DNA of 64,000 nucleotides from assembly GCA_963932545.1 (NCBI GenBank), contig CAWVRH010000006.1, positions 44,328 through 108,327 on the forward strand, written 5' to 3'. Shown here in pieces: positions 16,344 to 25,755 of the stretch. The notes beneath the pieces are model-generated. The model was not told the DNA's origin. It saw nothing but the letters and a program-made list of their open reading frames with translations, and searched no databases. How positions within the stretch are numbered: position 1 is the first letter of the stretch; every line of letters begins with the position of its first letter. The DNA is from UBA8337 sp963932545 (GTDB taxonomy: Bacteria; Pseudomonadota; Alphaproteobacteria; RS24). Both the position numbers and the translations under genes were made by a program.

Positions 16344-19300
16344 ATTGCGCTATTTCAAATTCATATCCAAGCTCGTCTAGCGCAGCAGCATAGCTACCCC
16401 GAATGGCATAGTCTTGGGTATCCATCTTAAACGTGCCTGCCGTTTGCAAGCTGTCTGAGGTGCCATAAACCGCACCGCTAACCTGCGTGGTTTCACTCGC
16501 CCCTGCATAAGTAATCGCACTAGAATTGGCAGTGATAGCGTGCCCGGTAATGGGCACGGAAGCCGAAACCGGGCCTCTTATGTTACTTGCCGTGAAATTA
16601 TTTAGCTGCCATGTGTTGCTTGCCTCAATTTCCGGATTGGCAAAGTCCATATTCACGGTCACTTCACCAAACCCAGTCTTCGTCGAAGATGGCGTTGTTA
16701 CGCTGCCATAGGCATGGCCTTTGAAGCTCACGGATATACCAACCAAAGACTGGATGGTATCGGCATTCAGCGCCTGACCAATGGCCCAATGGCCTTGGTG
16801 CTGATAGGTAAGGCTTTTCGCCACACCATCCGTGAAGGCCTTGGTTGTCCAAAGGCCGGTCGAGGTTTGATCACAGTCGCACAAATAAATCGCCGTTTCG
16901 GCCTGCAAGCTCGAAATATCATGCGTGGTAACCCCCGGCACATAGTCGCCCTTGCTATCTTCAACGGCCGTCAGATTGGCCGAATAAACCGCATCCAAAG
17001 CATTTTTGAAGTTAGGGTTTGCAGCCGACAAAAGGCTCGCCAAGATATCAATTATATCTTTGGAGGCCTCAATAACCTCTTCCGCGATGTCTCGGCCTTG
17101 CTGCTCGCTTTCGGCACGCAAGTCATCGATCTTAATTTCAAGGAAATCTGGATCTATGTAAGGCACTTCGAAATCTGGATCATTGACGTATTTATAGTCG
17201 TCAGGGGTGTCTGCCTCATTGAAAAACTCATCGTTGAAACTGCCGAGAAACGCACCTTCACCAGCGTTCTTCAAATCTTCGAGTTCGAAGCCGTCCTCAT
17301 AGGAGGGTAAGAAAAGGGATTTTTTGTCGAAGCCCGACGTATCGAAACCATTTTCTTGGTTTTGGCTAAACTCCATATCGAATTTTTGCTCGAGTTCCGC
17401 AATCAGATCGCTTGCGAAATCTTCAGGCGCATAAAGCTCACTGAAGTCATTTGGGGTTTCGAGGGTCTCTTCTTTAAAACGATTTTTAAGAGCAGCTTTT
17501 AACGGAGCCGCTTCCTTAAGATCTAAGAAACCTAACAGTCCAGTTTCAACATTTGCCAAGCCACCAGCCCCGAATTCCTCGCGCTGTGTGCTCAAAAAAA
17601 GTTCGAACACATCCTCAGCTTTCAATTCGGCAGCCTCACCATCGCCGGTTTGAGAGCTTAGCAAAACCGAGCCATCGCGCGTGTCGATGGTTACGTTTTG
17701 GGCTCGGTTGGCAACATCATTTTTGCCAAAACGGGCTTGCAAAGCATCACTGGTCGACAAGGCGCCACCGAGCGACACTAAGTCTTTGAGGCTACGCTGT
17801 TTGATATCTTCTGGCAGGCCAATGCCATTGGCCTTCGCCAAACGGTCAATTGTGCTCAAGGCATCTTCGCGCACAATATCGGCGCTTACCACTTTGGTCA
17901 CATTCTCAGAGTAGAAATTATTGGCCAGGTCCACCCCAACAACGCGGGTGGTAACTTTCGTGTCAAAGCTACCCATGCGCAGCAACATTTTATCGGAAGC
18001 TGAATCATTGATATAGCTGCGCGGAGCCAGCGACACCTGTTGCACGTTTTTATTATTGGTGCGCGCCACCACGAGAGGGTTAAAGCTCTCACTGGGCTTG
18101 AGCAGACCAAATTCATCCACTTCTAATTGACCCAAATCATATAATTTGGCCGAGTTCTGGTCGGTGGATAAAACCGCCCGCGTCGCGATAACATTGTTTT
18201 TATATTGCTCTTCCTCGCTAATTTCTAACGGCTGCTCATAGGAGAAATCTGACAAAGTAACCTCGCTGATGAAGTCTTGCTCAGCTTCCTCATAGCTTAC
18301 GTCATCATATAAATTGTTTTGCTCGAACTGCTCCGTCGGCACCAAGAAACCATTCTCATCCACCGTCAGGAGACCCTCGTTGAACATGTCTTTCACGGTG
18401 TCATCTAATTCGATCATTCTCGCGGTCGGCATAATCTTGCCTTCTTCATCGATGCCTATCGCGCCGCTATCAATCAACTCAGCAGCTTGCGGGTCAATCT
18501 CCTGAAGTCGCGAGCTGGCTTTCAGTTTGCCGTCGGCCCCCAGCTCAACCAAACCAGCTTCTAATGGGTCATCTACCAGCACATCACCGGTTTCAAGAGT
18601 GCCTTCAGGTTTTGCGGAACCTGTCGGTTCACCCTCACTGGCTTGGGCTGGCTCGCCAGCTGTGTCTTGCGAACCCGTTGCCTCGCCCGAACTGCCTTCC
18701 GTTCCAGCGCCCGTTTCTTCGCCTGCTGCGACTTCCGGCTCTATAAAACTTTCTTTAGCTTCGGCATCAATACCTTGTTTTTCTTCCGCTGCCGTGACCG
18801 TGCGTGTCGCCACGCTGCCGCTTTGGCTGCGTTCAATGAGCGTGCCCACGCGAGCCGTTTCAAAAATACCTTCTGGCGTTTGGACGCTTAGATTGCCATG
18901 CACCAATTGGGCTTGCACACGCCCTTGTGTATCAATGGCCACTTTGGCAATGCCGCCGCGAATACCAACCGTGCTCTCGCCGACGCTGAAGCTAACTTGG
19001 CCTGGCCGTTTCGACAGAACGCCGCCGATAAACCGCATGGACCCTTTTTCAATACGCGCCCCTATTTTTCCGTCCAACTGTTCCGGGTCAAAGACAAAAC
19101 TATCAATCACCAAACGCGACGATGGGCCGATGTTCATGCTCGAGCCATCGACAAATAAAACTTGTGTTCGCCCACGTGGGCCGGTCTGAACAATCACGTC
19201 TTGGTCGATCTCATCGCCCACCGCCACGATTTTCAATTCCTCTAGTGTGTCGCCAATGCTCGCCTGCGGAATAACCGCCGAGGCCACCCCTACTTTGGTC

Positions 19301-19404
19301 GCAGCCAAGGCTGGCGTCAGGCTAAGTGATAGAGCCGTGCTGGTGATAAGCACGACACGAGCCATATGTGGAAACGGATTTAGACCACGGGAAAAACAAA
19401 TCAT
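16342..19404 (-). CDS. Large secreted FecR-domain protein with internal repeats (putative Slam-type cargo)
   Basis: 1020 residues. Signal peptide about 1-34 (ending TPALA). FecR domain about 50-175 (VQTGPRGRTQVLFVDGSSMNIG, VGIRGG). It is not an anti-sigma protein: no cytoplasmic domain and no sigma gene nearby. A Gly/Ser/Glu-rich linker (about 215-285) is followed by four degenerate repeats of about 25-30 residues of the form LxxxGxLxVDExGxLxPT (about 290-445), a long acidic region, and a C-terminal beta-rich domain (about 855-1020) of short Gly-turned strands that recalls small lipocalin-like barrels. The ATG overlaps the stop of the preceding barrel gene (ATGA) and has AGGAG upstream. Function unknown; export with that partner is inferred. 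Confidence 0.8.
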   Translation of the reverse strand: MICFSRGLNPFPHMARVVLITSTALSLSLTPALAATKVGVASAVIPQASIGDTLEELKIVAVGDEIDQDVIVQTGPRGRTQVLFVDGSSMNIGPSSRLVIDSFVFDPEQLDGKIGARIEKGSMRFIGGVLSKRPGQVSFSVGESTVGIRGGIAKVAIDTQGRVQAQLVHGNLSVQTPEGIFETARVGTLIERSQSGSVATRTVTAAEEKQGIDAEAKESFIEPEVAAGEETGAGTEGSSGEATGSQDTAGEPAQASEGEPTGSAKPEGTLETGDVLVDDPLEAGLVELGADGKLKASSRLQEIDPQAAELIDSGAIGIDEEGKIMPTARMIELDDTVKDMFNEGLLTVDENGFLVPTEQFEQNNLYDDVSYEEAEQDFISEVTLSDFSYEQPLEISEEEQYKNNVIATRAVLSTDQNSAKLYDLGQLEVDEFGLLKPSESFNPLVVARTNNKNVQQVSLAPRSYINDSASDKMLLRMGSFDTKVTTRVVGVDLANNFYSENVTKVVSADIVREDALSTIDRLAKANGIGLPEDIKQRSLKDLVSLGGALSTSDALQARFGKNDVANRAQNVTIDTRDGSVLLSSQTGDGEAAELKAEDVFELFLSTQREEFGAGGLANVETGLLGFLDLKEAAPLKAALKNRFKEETLETPNDFSELYAPEDFASDLIAELEQKFDMEFSQNQENGFDTSGFDKKSLFLPSYEDGFELEDLKNAGEGAFLGSFNDEFFNEADTPDDYKYVNDPDFEVPYIDPDFLEIKIDDLRAESEQQGRDIAEEVIEASKDIIDILASLLSAANPNFKNALDAVYSANLTAVEDSKGDYVPGVTTHDISSLQAETAIYLCDCDQTSTGLWTTKAFTDGVAKSLTYQHQGHWAIGQALNADTIQSLVGISVSFKGHAYGSVTTPSSTKTGFGEVTVNMDFANPEIEASNTWQLNNFTASNIRGPVSASVPITGHAITANSSAITYAGASETTQVSGAVYGTSDSLQTAGTFKMDTQDYAIRGSYAAALDELGYEFEIAQ

Positions 19405-20768
19405 TGGAAACTCCTAGAAAAGGTCAAAGACCCGGTAAGGTCGTCGTATCTCGATTTCGGGATATTGCTGTCTCGGTCGATATAATTCACGGCGAAGTCG
19501 GCTGAAATGCCGAAAAAGCTGCGCTGTAGCGAGAGGCTGGCGGTCAGGTCTTTGTCACGACGGATTTTTTCAATGACGGGGTTGGCCGGGCGAATGCCGC
19601 CTTCTTTGTTCTCTTTGTACCCCAGTCCTGCACCAAATCGGGTGCCTCGCCAAGTTTGACTGTACGACGCATTTAAAACGGCGCCGGTAGAAGACTCGTA
19701 GTCAGTGCCCGCGTCTGTCTCGTCGATTTTGAACGCAAGCGATGTATAGCCGCCATGGCTATGAATATGACCGAGGGTCACCCCAATGTTATAGCGGCCA
19801 CCATCTTTGGGGGCATCGATCGCCAACTCATGGGTTTTATCTGCTAACTCGAAGGAAACCGCGATCGGATTGCGCGCGCCTGCATAGCCGTTTACCGACA
19901 TGCCCACAGCCCCTGTCACCGCATAGGCATCTACCGTGCTGGTGTTCAATGAATTCGCCGAAATATAAGGTGATAAAGTTAACGGCGGTTTTCCGTTCCG
20001 CGCCAAAGGCAAGGTAACGCCCATGCGCAAACTGGTCACCTCAATATCTAACGATGCCAGCTCCTTGTCATTTTGCTGGCTCGTATATTGGTTCAAGCTT
20101 GCATTAAAGCGGCGCTCGGTGAGCCCGTCTAACTCACGACTATATGAGACCGAGATAGACCCCGTCGTCGCAGCCCCCGAATCGGGCTTGTCGGTCTCCG
20201 CAGTATCTAGCTCAAGGTCTGGTATCGCTGGATTGGCTTCTTGCTGCAAGTCATTATAGGCAATGAGATTGGCAAGCGTTGGGCGGGTTACGGCATTGGA
20301 TGCATGTTTGGTGCCCAAACTTAGCGACATCGCAAAGCTACCCTTGGCATTGGCTTTTCGAGTTTGCTCCAACAATATCTCGGCTCGCTCGCGCGCTTTC
20401 GGGTCGACGCCGGTCGCCTCTAAAACTTGCAGTAAATAGGCTTCCGCCAATTCAGGCGCCTTTAGGCGCAAATATAACATGCCGAGTTCCAACCGGATAA
20501 GCGGCAAGCCACTGCGCCCGATGAGCAAGCGCTCCAAGGTCGCTACCGCGGCTTCAAAATCTTCCAGCTCAATCGCTCGGCGGGCGAAAGCAAGGTTCAA
20601 ATCCACTTCACTGGGATTTTGCAAAACCTTGCGAAACATAGGATCCAGCGCAGCAGCGCCTGGACCTCGCAAGAGGGTCTGGGCGTTTGCCGGCCCAGCA
20701 ATAAGGCTTAAATTAGCGATAATAATAACACCGGCAAGCACCCGCCGACCGTCAACTGAAATAAACAC
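19401..20768 (-). CDS. TPR plus outer-membrane beta-barrel protein, Slam (type XI secretion)-like
   Basis: 455 residues from a GTG at 20768, chosen because TAGGAG lies just upstream and a signal peptide ending PANAQ begins there; upstream in-frame ATGs exist. Residues about 35-145 look like TPR helices (NPSEVDLNLAFARRAIELEDFEAAVATLERLL and following). From about 150 to the end alternating amphipathic strands continue to TGSLTFSRSFQ. This is the layout of Slam proteins, which move surface proteins across the outer membrane. First gene of a two-gene unit, coupled to the FecR-domain gene. Family assignment is by architecture and needs a profile search. Confidence 0.65.
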   Translation of the reverse strand: MFISVDGRRVLAGVIIIANLSLIAGPANAQTLLRGPGAAALDPMFRKVLQNPSEVDLNLAFARRAIELEDFEAAVATLERLLIGRSGLPLIRLELGMLYLRLKAPELAEAYLLQVLEATGVDPKARERAEILLEQTRKANAKGSFAMSLSLGTKHASNAVTRPTLANLIAYNDLQQEANPAIPDLELDTAETDKPDSGAATTGSISVSYSRELDGLTERRFNASLNQYTSQQNDKELASLDIEVTSLRMGVTLPLARNGKPPLTLSPYISANSLNTSTVDAYAVTGAVGMSVNGYAGARNPIAVSFELADKTHELAIDAPKDGGRYNIGVTLGHIHSHGGYTSLAFKIDETDAGTDYESSTGAVLNASYSQTWRGTRFGAGLGYKENKEGGIRPANPVIEKIRRDKDLTASLSLQRSFFGISADFAVNYIDRDSNIPKSRYDDLTGSLTFSRSFQ

Positions 20769-20864
20769 ATCAACTCCTAAACAACACTCGAGAAGAAATA
20801 GCATTTTAAGAGATGACAAACCAGCCTTGCATCTTACGCGCATTGCGTAGGAGTAGATGTATTT
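20769..20864. promoter_or_regulatory. Divergent promoter region of the two FecR/barrel units
   Basis: 96 bp between the two units. It contains the inverted repeat TACGCgcattGCGTA (20835-20849), extendable with flanking pairs, directly before the AGGAG of the right-hand FecR gene. This could be an operator or a leader hairpin. No convincing -35/-10 pair was found. Confidence 0.4.
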
Positions 20865-22571
20865 ATGACCACAAGAAATCAAATGCCATCGTTTGCATGC
20901 CTTGGGCTGAGCTGCTTGGGCCTTGCCATTTTGGTATCGCCCTTACCCGTTTTTGCCTCCCCCCAAATTGGGGTCACCGCTGCTTTGCGCGGCGATGTTG
21001 TGCGAACGGCTTCTTTGAAAAGCGGCGTTTCTATTGGGCAAATGTCCTCTGGCCAGCAAGTTTTCCTCGGCGACGACATTAAAGTAGGCCGCAAAGGCCG
21101 CCTGCAAGTCATGCTGATGGATGAGACCATTTTCACGCTAGGCGCTAATTCGGTGATGCGGATTGATGAATTTGTCTACGACCCAGACGAGGCGAGTAAC
21201 AATCGGCTTTCGACCTCCATCCGACAAGGCGCCTTCCGCTTTGTCTCTGGCAAAATTTCCAAAGCCAACGACCAAGCCATGAAAGTTAAGCTGCCAACCG
21301 CCACGATTGGCGTGCGCGGCACCTCGGTGGCTGGCGATGTGGACGCGGATGGCTCCGCCTCCGTTATTTTGCTGGGGCCCGCTCCGAATAATTCACTAGG
21401 TTTGCCGGCTGGTGCCATCAATGTGGCCAATGCCGCAGGGGGCGTCGACATTACGCGGCCTGGGTTTGTGACCCAAATCATGGCTAACGCTACCCCTCCC
21501 GCGCCGCCCCAATTGGCCTCTCCAGCCCAAATTCAAAATCTGGAACGCGCGCTTTCCGAAGACGCTACGCAAGAACTTGCCGAAGGCCTGGGCCTCGCCC
21601 CGGTTGACTTAACATCGCAGCGCGGAACAGACAGCGACGGTGACGGCCAATTAGACAGTTTCGCTTCAAATGAAGCTTTGAGCAAAGCCATTTTGTCTTC
21701 AACCGGCTCTGAAGGCGGGGTCACCAATGATGCGCAGCTACTTGAAAAAGTAGCCAATACAATATTCGGCGGTCTGGAAATGGAAGAAAGTGAGAGAAAC
21801 GAGTTTTTCCAAGGTGTTAACCTTGGCGAAGATATCGGCAATCTCCTCGCTGGCGACTTCGAATACCTTGGGCCCACAAGCCTATCCGATTTGGCCAACT
21901 TCGGGCTGAATGGCAACATTAAGTTTGAAGGCACGGGAGCCGAAATTGAAGATTCTAACGGCCTACAGGCAGGCACTTTCGGCCTGACACAAATTTGGGA
22001 TTTCGCCAATAATGACGTCTCCAGCAATATCACGGGCAACTTCTCGCTAGGCGATGGCTCGGGGAATACACTGGCCGGTGAGTTTACAGGCGACACCCAA
22101 ACCGTGAGCTTTGATACAGCCCGCGGAGACGCAGCCGTCGTGTTCTCCACTAGCTTCTCGGCCACCCTAGGCCCGTATCCATATTACGTGGCCACGATGG
22201 GCAACCCCAACGTTTATGCCGACGTCGGCGGGGACCAAAATGGGGTGGGCGCAGCTTATTATTATGCCCCGGGAAGTTCCGGCCAAGGCACGCTTGAAAG
22301 CAGAATATCCGCCATCGCCACGCTCGATTCGGCTAGCGAGGCCGTTATCGTCGACAATACCCACCAGTATAATTATTATCAGCTCGACATTAAAGTGAAC
22401 AGCTTCTTGTCCGATGTGGACCGCAAAGATGGTGGCGACACCACCGCAAGCTTCGGCGAAGGCGGCGTCAGCATCGAAGTGCTGCAAGGCGATTATACAG
22501 CAAACCCACTGGCTATTTTAAACAAGGCTGAGGGAAGTATTTTTGCCATGAAGCGGACGGTGTCGGAGTAA
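20865..22571 (+). CDS. Secreted FecR-domain protein 2 (putative Slam-type cargo)
   Basis: 568 residues. Signal peptide about 1-31 (ending PVFA). FecR domain about 40-165 (VGRKGRLQVMLMDETIFTLG, TIGVRGTSVAG). An EF-hand or thrombospondin-3-like calcium loop, DSDGDGQLD, lies at residues 256-264. A C-terminal beta-rich region (about 340-568) has Gly/Asn turns such as NFSLGDGSGNTLAGEFTG. It shares the N-terminal domain with the left-hand protein but little else. The next gene starts one base after its stop. Surface exposure by the partner barrel is inferred. Confidence 0.8.
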   Translation: MTTRNQMPSFACLGLSCLGLAILVSPLPVFASPQIGVTAALRGDVVRTASLKSGVSIGQMSSGQQVFLGDDIKVGRKGRLQVMLMDETIFTLGANSVMRIDEFVYDPDEASNNRLSTSIRQGAFRFVSGKISKANDQAMKVKLPTATIGVRGTSVAGDVDADGSASVILLGPAPNNSLGLPAGAINVANAAGGVDITRPGFVTQIMANATPPAPPQLASPAQIQNLERALSEDATQELAEGLGLAPVDLTSQRGTDSDGDGQLDSFASNEALSKAILSSTGSEGGVTNDAQLLEKVANTIFGGLEMEESERNEFFQGVNLGEDIGNLLAGDFEYLGPTSLSDLANFGLNGNIKFEGTGAEIEDSNGLQAGTFGLTQIWDFANNDVSSNITGNFSLGDGSGNTLAGEFTGDTQTVSFDTARGDAAVVFSTSFSATLGPYPYYVATMGNPNVYADVGGDQNGVGAAYYYAPGSSGQGTLESRISAIATLDSASEAVIVDNTHQYNYYQLDIKVNSFLSDVDRKDGGDTTASFGEGGVSIEVLQGDYTANPLAILNKAEGSIFAMKRTVSE

Positions 22572-22572
22572 T

Positions 22573-23904
22573 ATGATGAAACGTTTTTTCCTAACCACCT
22601 CACTCGCCGTTCTTGGTTTTAGCTTTTCGGCGCAGGCTGAAATATCTTATGCTGAAATTCTAGCGAACCCAGATAACCCAAGCCTCAATCAGCGTTTTGC
22701 GCGCCAACGCCTTGCCACAGGCGATGCCAAAGCAGCCCTAGCTGCGGTGGAGCGCGTATTGGTGGCCGAGCCAGCTAATCTTGGCGCGCGCCTATTTAGG
22801 GCCGAAGTTTTGGCCGCTTTGGGCGCTGACTTACAAGCCAAAGGGGAATTGCAAGCCTTGGCTGCTTTGCCCTTGCCGCAAGACATTAAGCAACGCGTGG
22901 CCGAGCTTCGGAACCGCATTGAACGACGAGCCAAAAAACTGAATACACAGATTAATCTGGCCGTTGGATACCAAGAAAACGACAACGCCTCGGGCTGGCC
23001 GAGCGATAATACCGTGCTGTTTCAAGGCAATCCGGAGCAAGGCTATGACCAAGAAGGTTTTGGCGTGCAATCCAACATTACCGCCAAGACCAAAGACGAT
23101 ACAATGTCTCAAACCGCGGCAATCACCAGCACATATGATTTGGGCAGCGAGACTTGGCGCGAAGTTTTCCTATCCGCAAGCCTTAGCTCAAATGAGGATA
23201 GCGAAACGCGCTATCTCGACAATGACGTGTCGGCTTTTGGCATGGGCCTGACCTATAAACGCGGGGCTTTAACCCTCTCCCCACGCGTCTCCAACGTAGA
23301 GGTCGAGAATGATTTTGCCGATCGTCTAGGCAATTACAACATTGAGGCTGCAAGCCTTGGCGGCGACTGGCGAATTTCAAGTAAACGGCGCATTAGAGGA
23401 TCCGTGGGTCGCACGCGCTTGTCGTTTGAAGGCAAGAAAAAGAGCAATAACACGCTAACCCACTCAGGGTCTGTGGGCTATGAGATGGCTTTGGCCAACT
23501 CTTATTTGCTGGATGGGCGATTGTTTAGCCAAGATGTAAATAGCTCTGAGAACTCAGACCTAGATAAAAAACTGGCGGGCCTGAGCCTAAGCCTTCGCAA
23601 GGGTCTGATGCTGGGTCATTTTGTTACTTTTAGTGGCGTCTATAGCGAAAGCCAATATGACAATGTGTATTCGCAGTCCTATAACCCCCAACTCCAAACT
23701 CTGGCGGATGGCACCAAGCGAAAAGACAAAACCAGCTCCTTCAACGCCAGCTACCTATTGTTGGGTAGCGCTCTATCGCCCAAGTTGAATAGTGTCTTTT
23801 TCAGCGCCGGATATTCCCATAATAACACCAAGTCGAATATCATTGGGTTTAGCCAAAAGCGCGGAATAGCAAACCTGAATGCGACCTATATTTTGCGGTT
23901 CTAA
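22573..23904 (+). CDS. TPR plus outer-membrane beta-barrel protein 2, Slam-like
   Basis: 443 residues. Signal peptide about 1-22 (ending FSAQA). TPR-like helices about 28-130 (NPSLNQRFARQRLATGDAKAALAAVERVL). The barrel runs from about 135 to the C-terminal ATYILRF, with the terminal phenylalanine favoured by BAM. Same domain plan as the left-hand barrel, but here the order is cargo first, barrel second. It converges on the AEC gene with overlapping stop codons (CTAA). Confidence 0.65.
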   Translation: MMKRFFLTTSLAVLGFSFSAQAEISYAEILANPDNPSLNQRFARQRLATGDAKAALAAVERVLVAEPANLGARLFRAEVLAALGADLQAKGELQALAALPLPQDIKQRVAELRNRIERRAKKLNTQINLAVGYQENDNASGWPSDNTVLFQGNPEQGYDQEGFGVQSNITAKTKDDTMSQTAAITSTYDLGSETWREVFLSASLSSNEDSETRYLDNDVSAFGMGLTYKRGALTLSPRVSNVEVENDFADRLGNYNIEAASLGGDWRISSKRRIRGSVGRTRLSFEGKKKSNNTLTHSGSVGYEMALANSYLLDGRLFSQDVNSSENSDLDKKLAGLSLSLRKGLMLGHFVTFSGVYSESQYDNVYSQSYNPQLQTLADGTKRKDKTSSFNASYLLLGSALSPKLNSVFFSAGYSHNNTKSNIIGFSQKRGIANLNATYILRF

Positions 23905-24851
23905 CCGACAAACAATTCGGTAAATCCAGTTAGCCATAGAGCAATGGTAACGGCACCCAGCAAAGTAGAGACCACGATGGTACTCGAGGCGTCGGCCTCG
24001 GCGGTTTTATATTGCGTGGCAAAAACCGCCGTGAAAACGCCGGTTGGCATGGCCGCCAACAGAGTGATGGTGGCCGTGAAAATGGGCTCTAGGGCAAACA
24101 GATAATGCGCGGCGCAAAACACCAAAAGCGGATGTAAGCCCAGTTTAAAAACCGAAATAAACACGGCCGAACCTAGGCTTTCTCGCCAAGCGATATGCGC
24201 CAATTTTCCGCCAACTGCGACCAAGGCCACAGGAATCGCGGCACTGCCCAGCAAGTCTAGGAAACGATCTATCGGGGGGGATAAGCCCAATCCCGTAAAG
24301 TTCCAAATCACGCCGCCCAAAAGCCCGAGGATAACTTGCTGACCAGACATGGCTCGCGCCAATTTTGGCAAGAAGCCGCGTATAGTGAGGCTTGGGTTGG
24401 TCGTTAGCTCTAGGCCGATAAGGGCCACCGTGAAAATTAACAAACCATGAAACGCCAAGACCAAAAACAACGGCAAGCCCGCGGCTGGGCCAAAGGCCGT
24501 GAGAATAATGGGTATCCCCAGCATCACCGTATTGGAAAAGCTGGAGCCAAAGCCAAAAATAACCCGTTCGGAAGCCGATTGCTTGGGCAGGGTAAGGCGT
24601 GCCACAGCCATAGAAATCGCCATCGTGGCGAGCATCGCGCCATAGTAAGAGCCCCAAAGCCCCCATGGAATGACAGCTGGAAATTCGGTTATGGCAACAT
24701 TTCGAAACAATAAAGCCGGAGCGGCAATGGCAAAGACAAATTTGTTCAGCGTGTCGACATTATCGGCCGAAAAAAAGCCGCGCCGCGCCGCGCCATACCC
24801 AACGAGAATGACGGCAATGACCGGAAAGATGACACCAAGAGACTGAAACAT
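23901..24851 (-). CDS. AEC-family transporter (auxin efflux carrier/malonate type)
   Basis: 316 residues with about ten hydrophobic segments in the AEC pattern. N-terminal PVIAVILVGYGAARRGFFSADNVDTLNKFVFAIAAPALLFRN is typical of bacterial AEC permeases, as is LAAMPTGVFTAVFATQYK in the second half. Probably exports or exchanges an organic acid across the inner membrane; substrate unknown. The stop codon overlaps the stop of the convergent barrel gene. Confidence 0.85.
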   Translation of the reverse strand: MFQSLGVIFPVIAVILVGYGAARRGFFSADNVDTLNKFVFAIAAPALLFRNVAITEFPAVIPWGLWGSYYGAMLATMAISMAVARLTLPKQSASERVIFGFGSSFSNTVMLGIPIILTAFGPAAGLPLFLVLAFHGLLIFTVALIGLELTTNPSLTIRGFLPKLARAMSGQQVILGLLGGVIWNFTGLGLSPPIDRFLDLLGSAAIPVALVAVGGKLAHIAWRESLGSAVFISVFKLGLHPLLVFCAAHYLFALEPIFTATITLLAAMPTGVFTAVFATQYKTAEADASSTIVVSTLLGAVTIALWLTGFTELFVG

Positions 24852-24935
24852 GGGGTTGGCATAGCAGATTTTTATCGGCTTGGAATTATTTTGTGTCGTA
24901 GCCCCCGTAAGGGCTGGACTTCGCGCCGAGGCGGC

Positions 24936-24950
24936 ATACCTCTGAGGTAT
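24936..24950. promoter_or_regulatory. 15-bp perfect palindrome over the start of the split photolyase gene
   Basis: ATACCTC-T-GAGGTAT covers the first two bases of the ATG at 24949. Its GAGG is too close to the ATG to be an ordinary ribosome site. It is a candidate operator or leaderless start region. Confidence 0.4.
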
Positions 24951-25755
24951 GGAAAATCAGCCGAAAACTTTCGCCAATAGAGACGCCCTCATCGCCCATG
25001 TGCGCGCGCTATCACCCTCACTTTCGCCAGATGATAGCCATGTTTCGGATACAGTGGGCGGGCGCGAGGCAGGCGTGGGCTTGCTCGAAAAAATAGACCC
25101 GATAGCCTATGGCCGATCGCGTAATTATCTTGGCGGGGCCGTCAGTTATCTGTCCCCCTATATTCGCCACGGTATTCTTTCCCTAAATGAAGTGCGCAAT
25201 TTTGCTCTCGAACTCAGCCCAAAAGACGGCGACATAAAGCCGATTGAAAAATTTATTCAGGAATTAGCCTGGCGCGATTTTTGGCAGCGGGTCTATCAGC
25301 AAAATCCGGATTGGATTTGGAACGATATTGAAGACTATAAAACTGGCTTCGCGCCAGAGGACTATAGCGACACCCTGCCCAACGATATTTACACCGCGCA
25401 AACCGATTGCGCGGCGATAAATTATTTTATCACCACACTGCAGACCACCGGCTATTTGCACAATCATGCGCGGATGTATTTGGCCGCCTATATCGTCCAT
25501 TGGCGACGCGTGAAATGGCAGGCTGGCGCGCGGTTCTTTTTGGCACACTTGCTGGACGGGGATCCCGCTTCCAACAATCTAAGCTTTCAGTGGGTAGCCA
25601 GCACGTTTTCCAGTAAGCCGTATTTTTTCAATCTCGAGAACTTACAAAAATTCGCCCATCCCCAAGCGCCTTGCGAAGAAGCAGATAATTTGGCCTTGGC
25701 GGGTTCTTATGATGACTTGGCGGCGCGATTGTTCCCGAACGGAGTAAGCTCATGA
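24949..25755 (+). CDS. Photolyase/cryptochrome FAD-binding domain protein (C-terminal half of a split photolyase)
   Basis: 268 residues matching only the helical FAD-binding half of DNA photolyases. Seen: YGRSRNYLGGAVSYLSPYIRHGILS, ELAWRDFW, TTGYLHNHARMYLAAYIVHWRR and LLDGDPASNNLSFQWVAS, the counterparts of the TGWMHNRxRM and DxDxANNxxxWQWVAG motifs that bind FAD. The N-terminal antenna (alpha/beta) domain is absent here and is encoded by the next gene, which overlaps by ATGA. Likely binds FAD and acts in light-dependent DNA repair or sensing as a two-subunit enzyme (inference). Confidence 0.85.
   Translation: MENQPKTFANRDALIAHVRALSPSLSPDDSHVSDTVGGREAGVGLLEKIDPIAYGRSRNYLGGAVSYLSPYIRHGILSLNEVRNFALELSPKDGDIKPIEKFIQELAWRDFWQRVYQQNPDWIWNDIEDYKTGFAPEDYSDTLPNDIYTAQTDCAAINYFITTLQTTGYLHNHARMYLAAYIVHWRRVKWQAGARFFLAHLLDGDPASNNLSFQWVASTFSSKPYFFNLENLQKFAHPQAPCEEADNLALAGSYDDLAARLFPNGVSS

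Noticed and set aside
18527..19189. 220-residue plus-strand ORF opposite the FecR gene
   Set aside because: Ser/Pro-rich translation typical of the reverse frame of a biased coding sequence; no ribosome site or family match.
16342..22571. FecR proteins as anti-sigma/TonB-signalling regulators
   Set aside because: Both have cleavable signal peptides, no cytoplasmic segment, and no ECF sigma or TonB receptor gene beside them.
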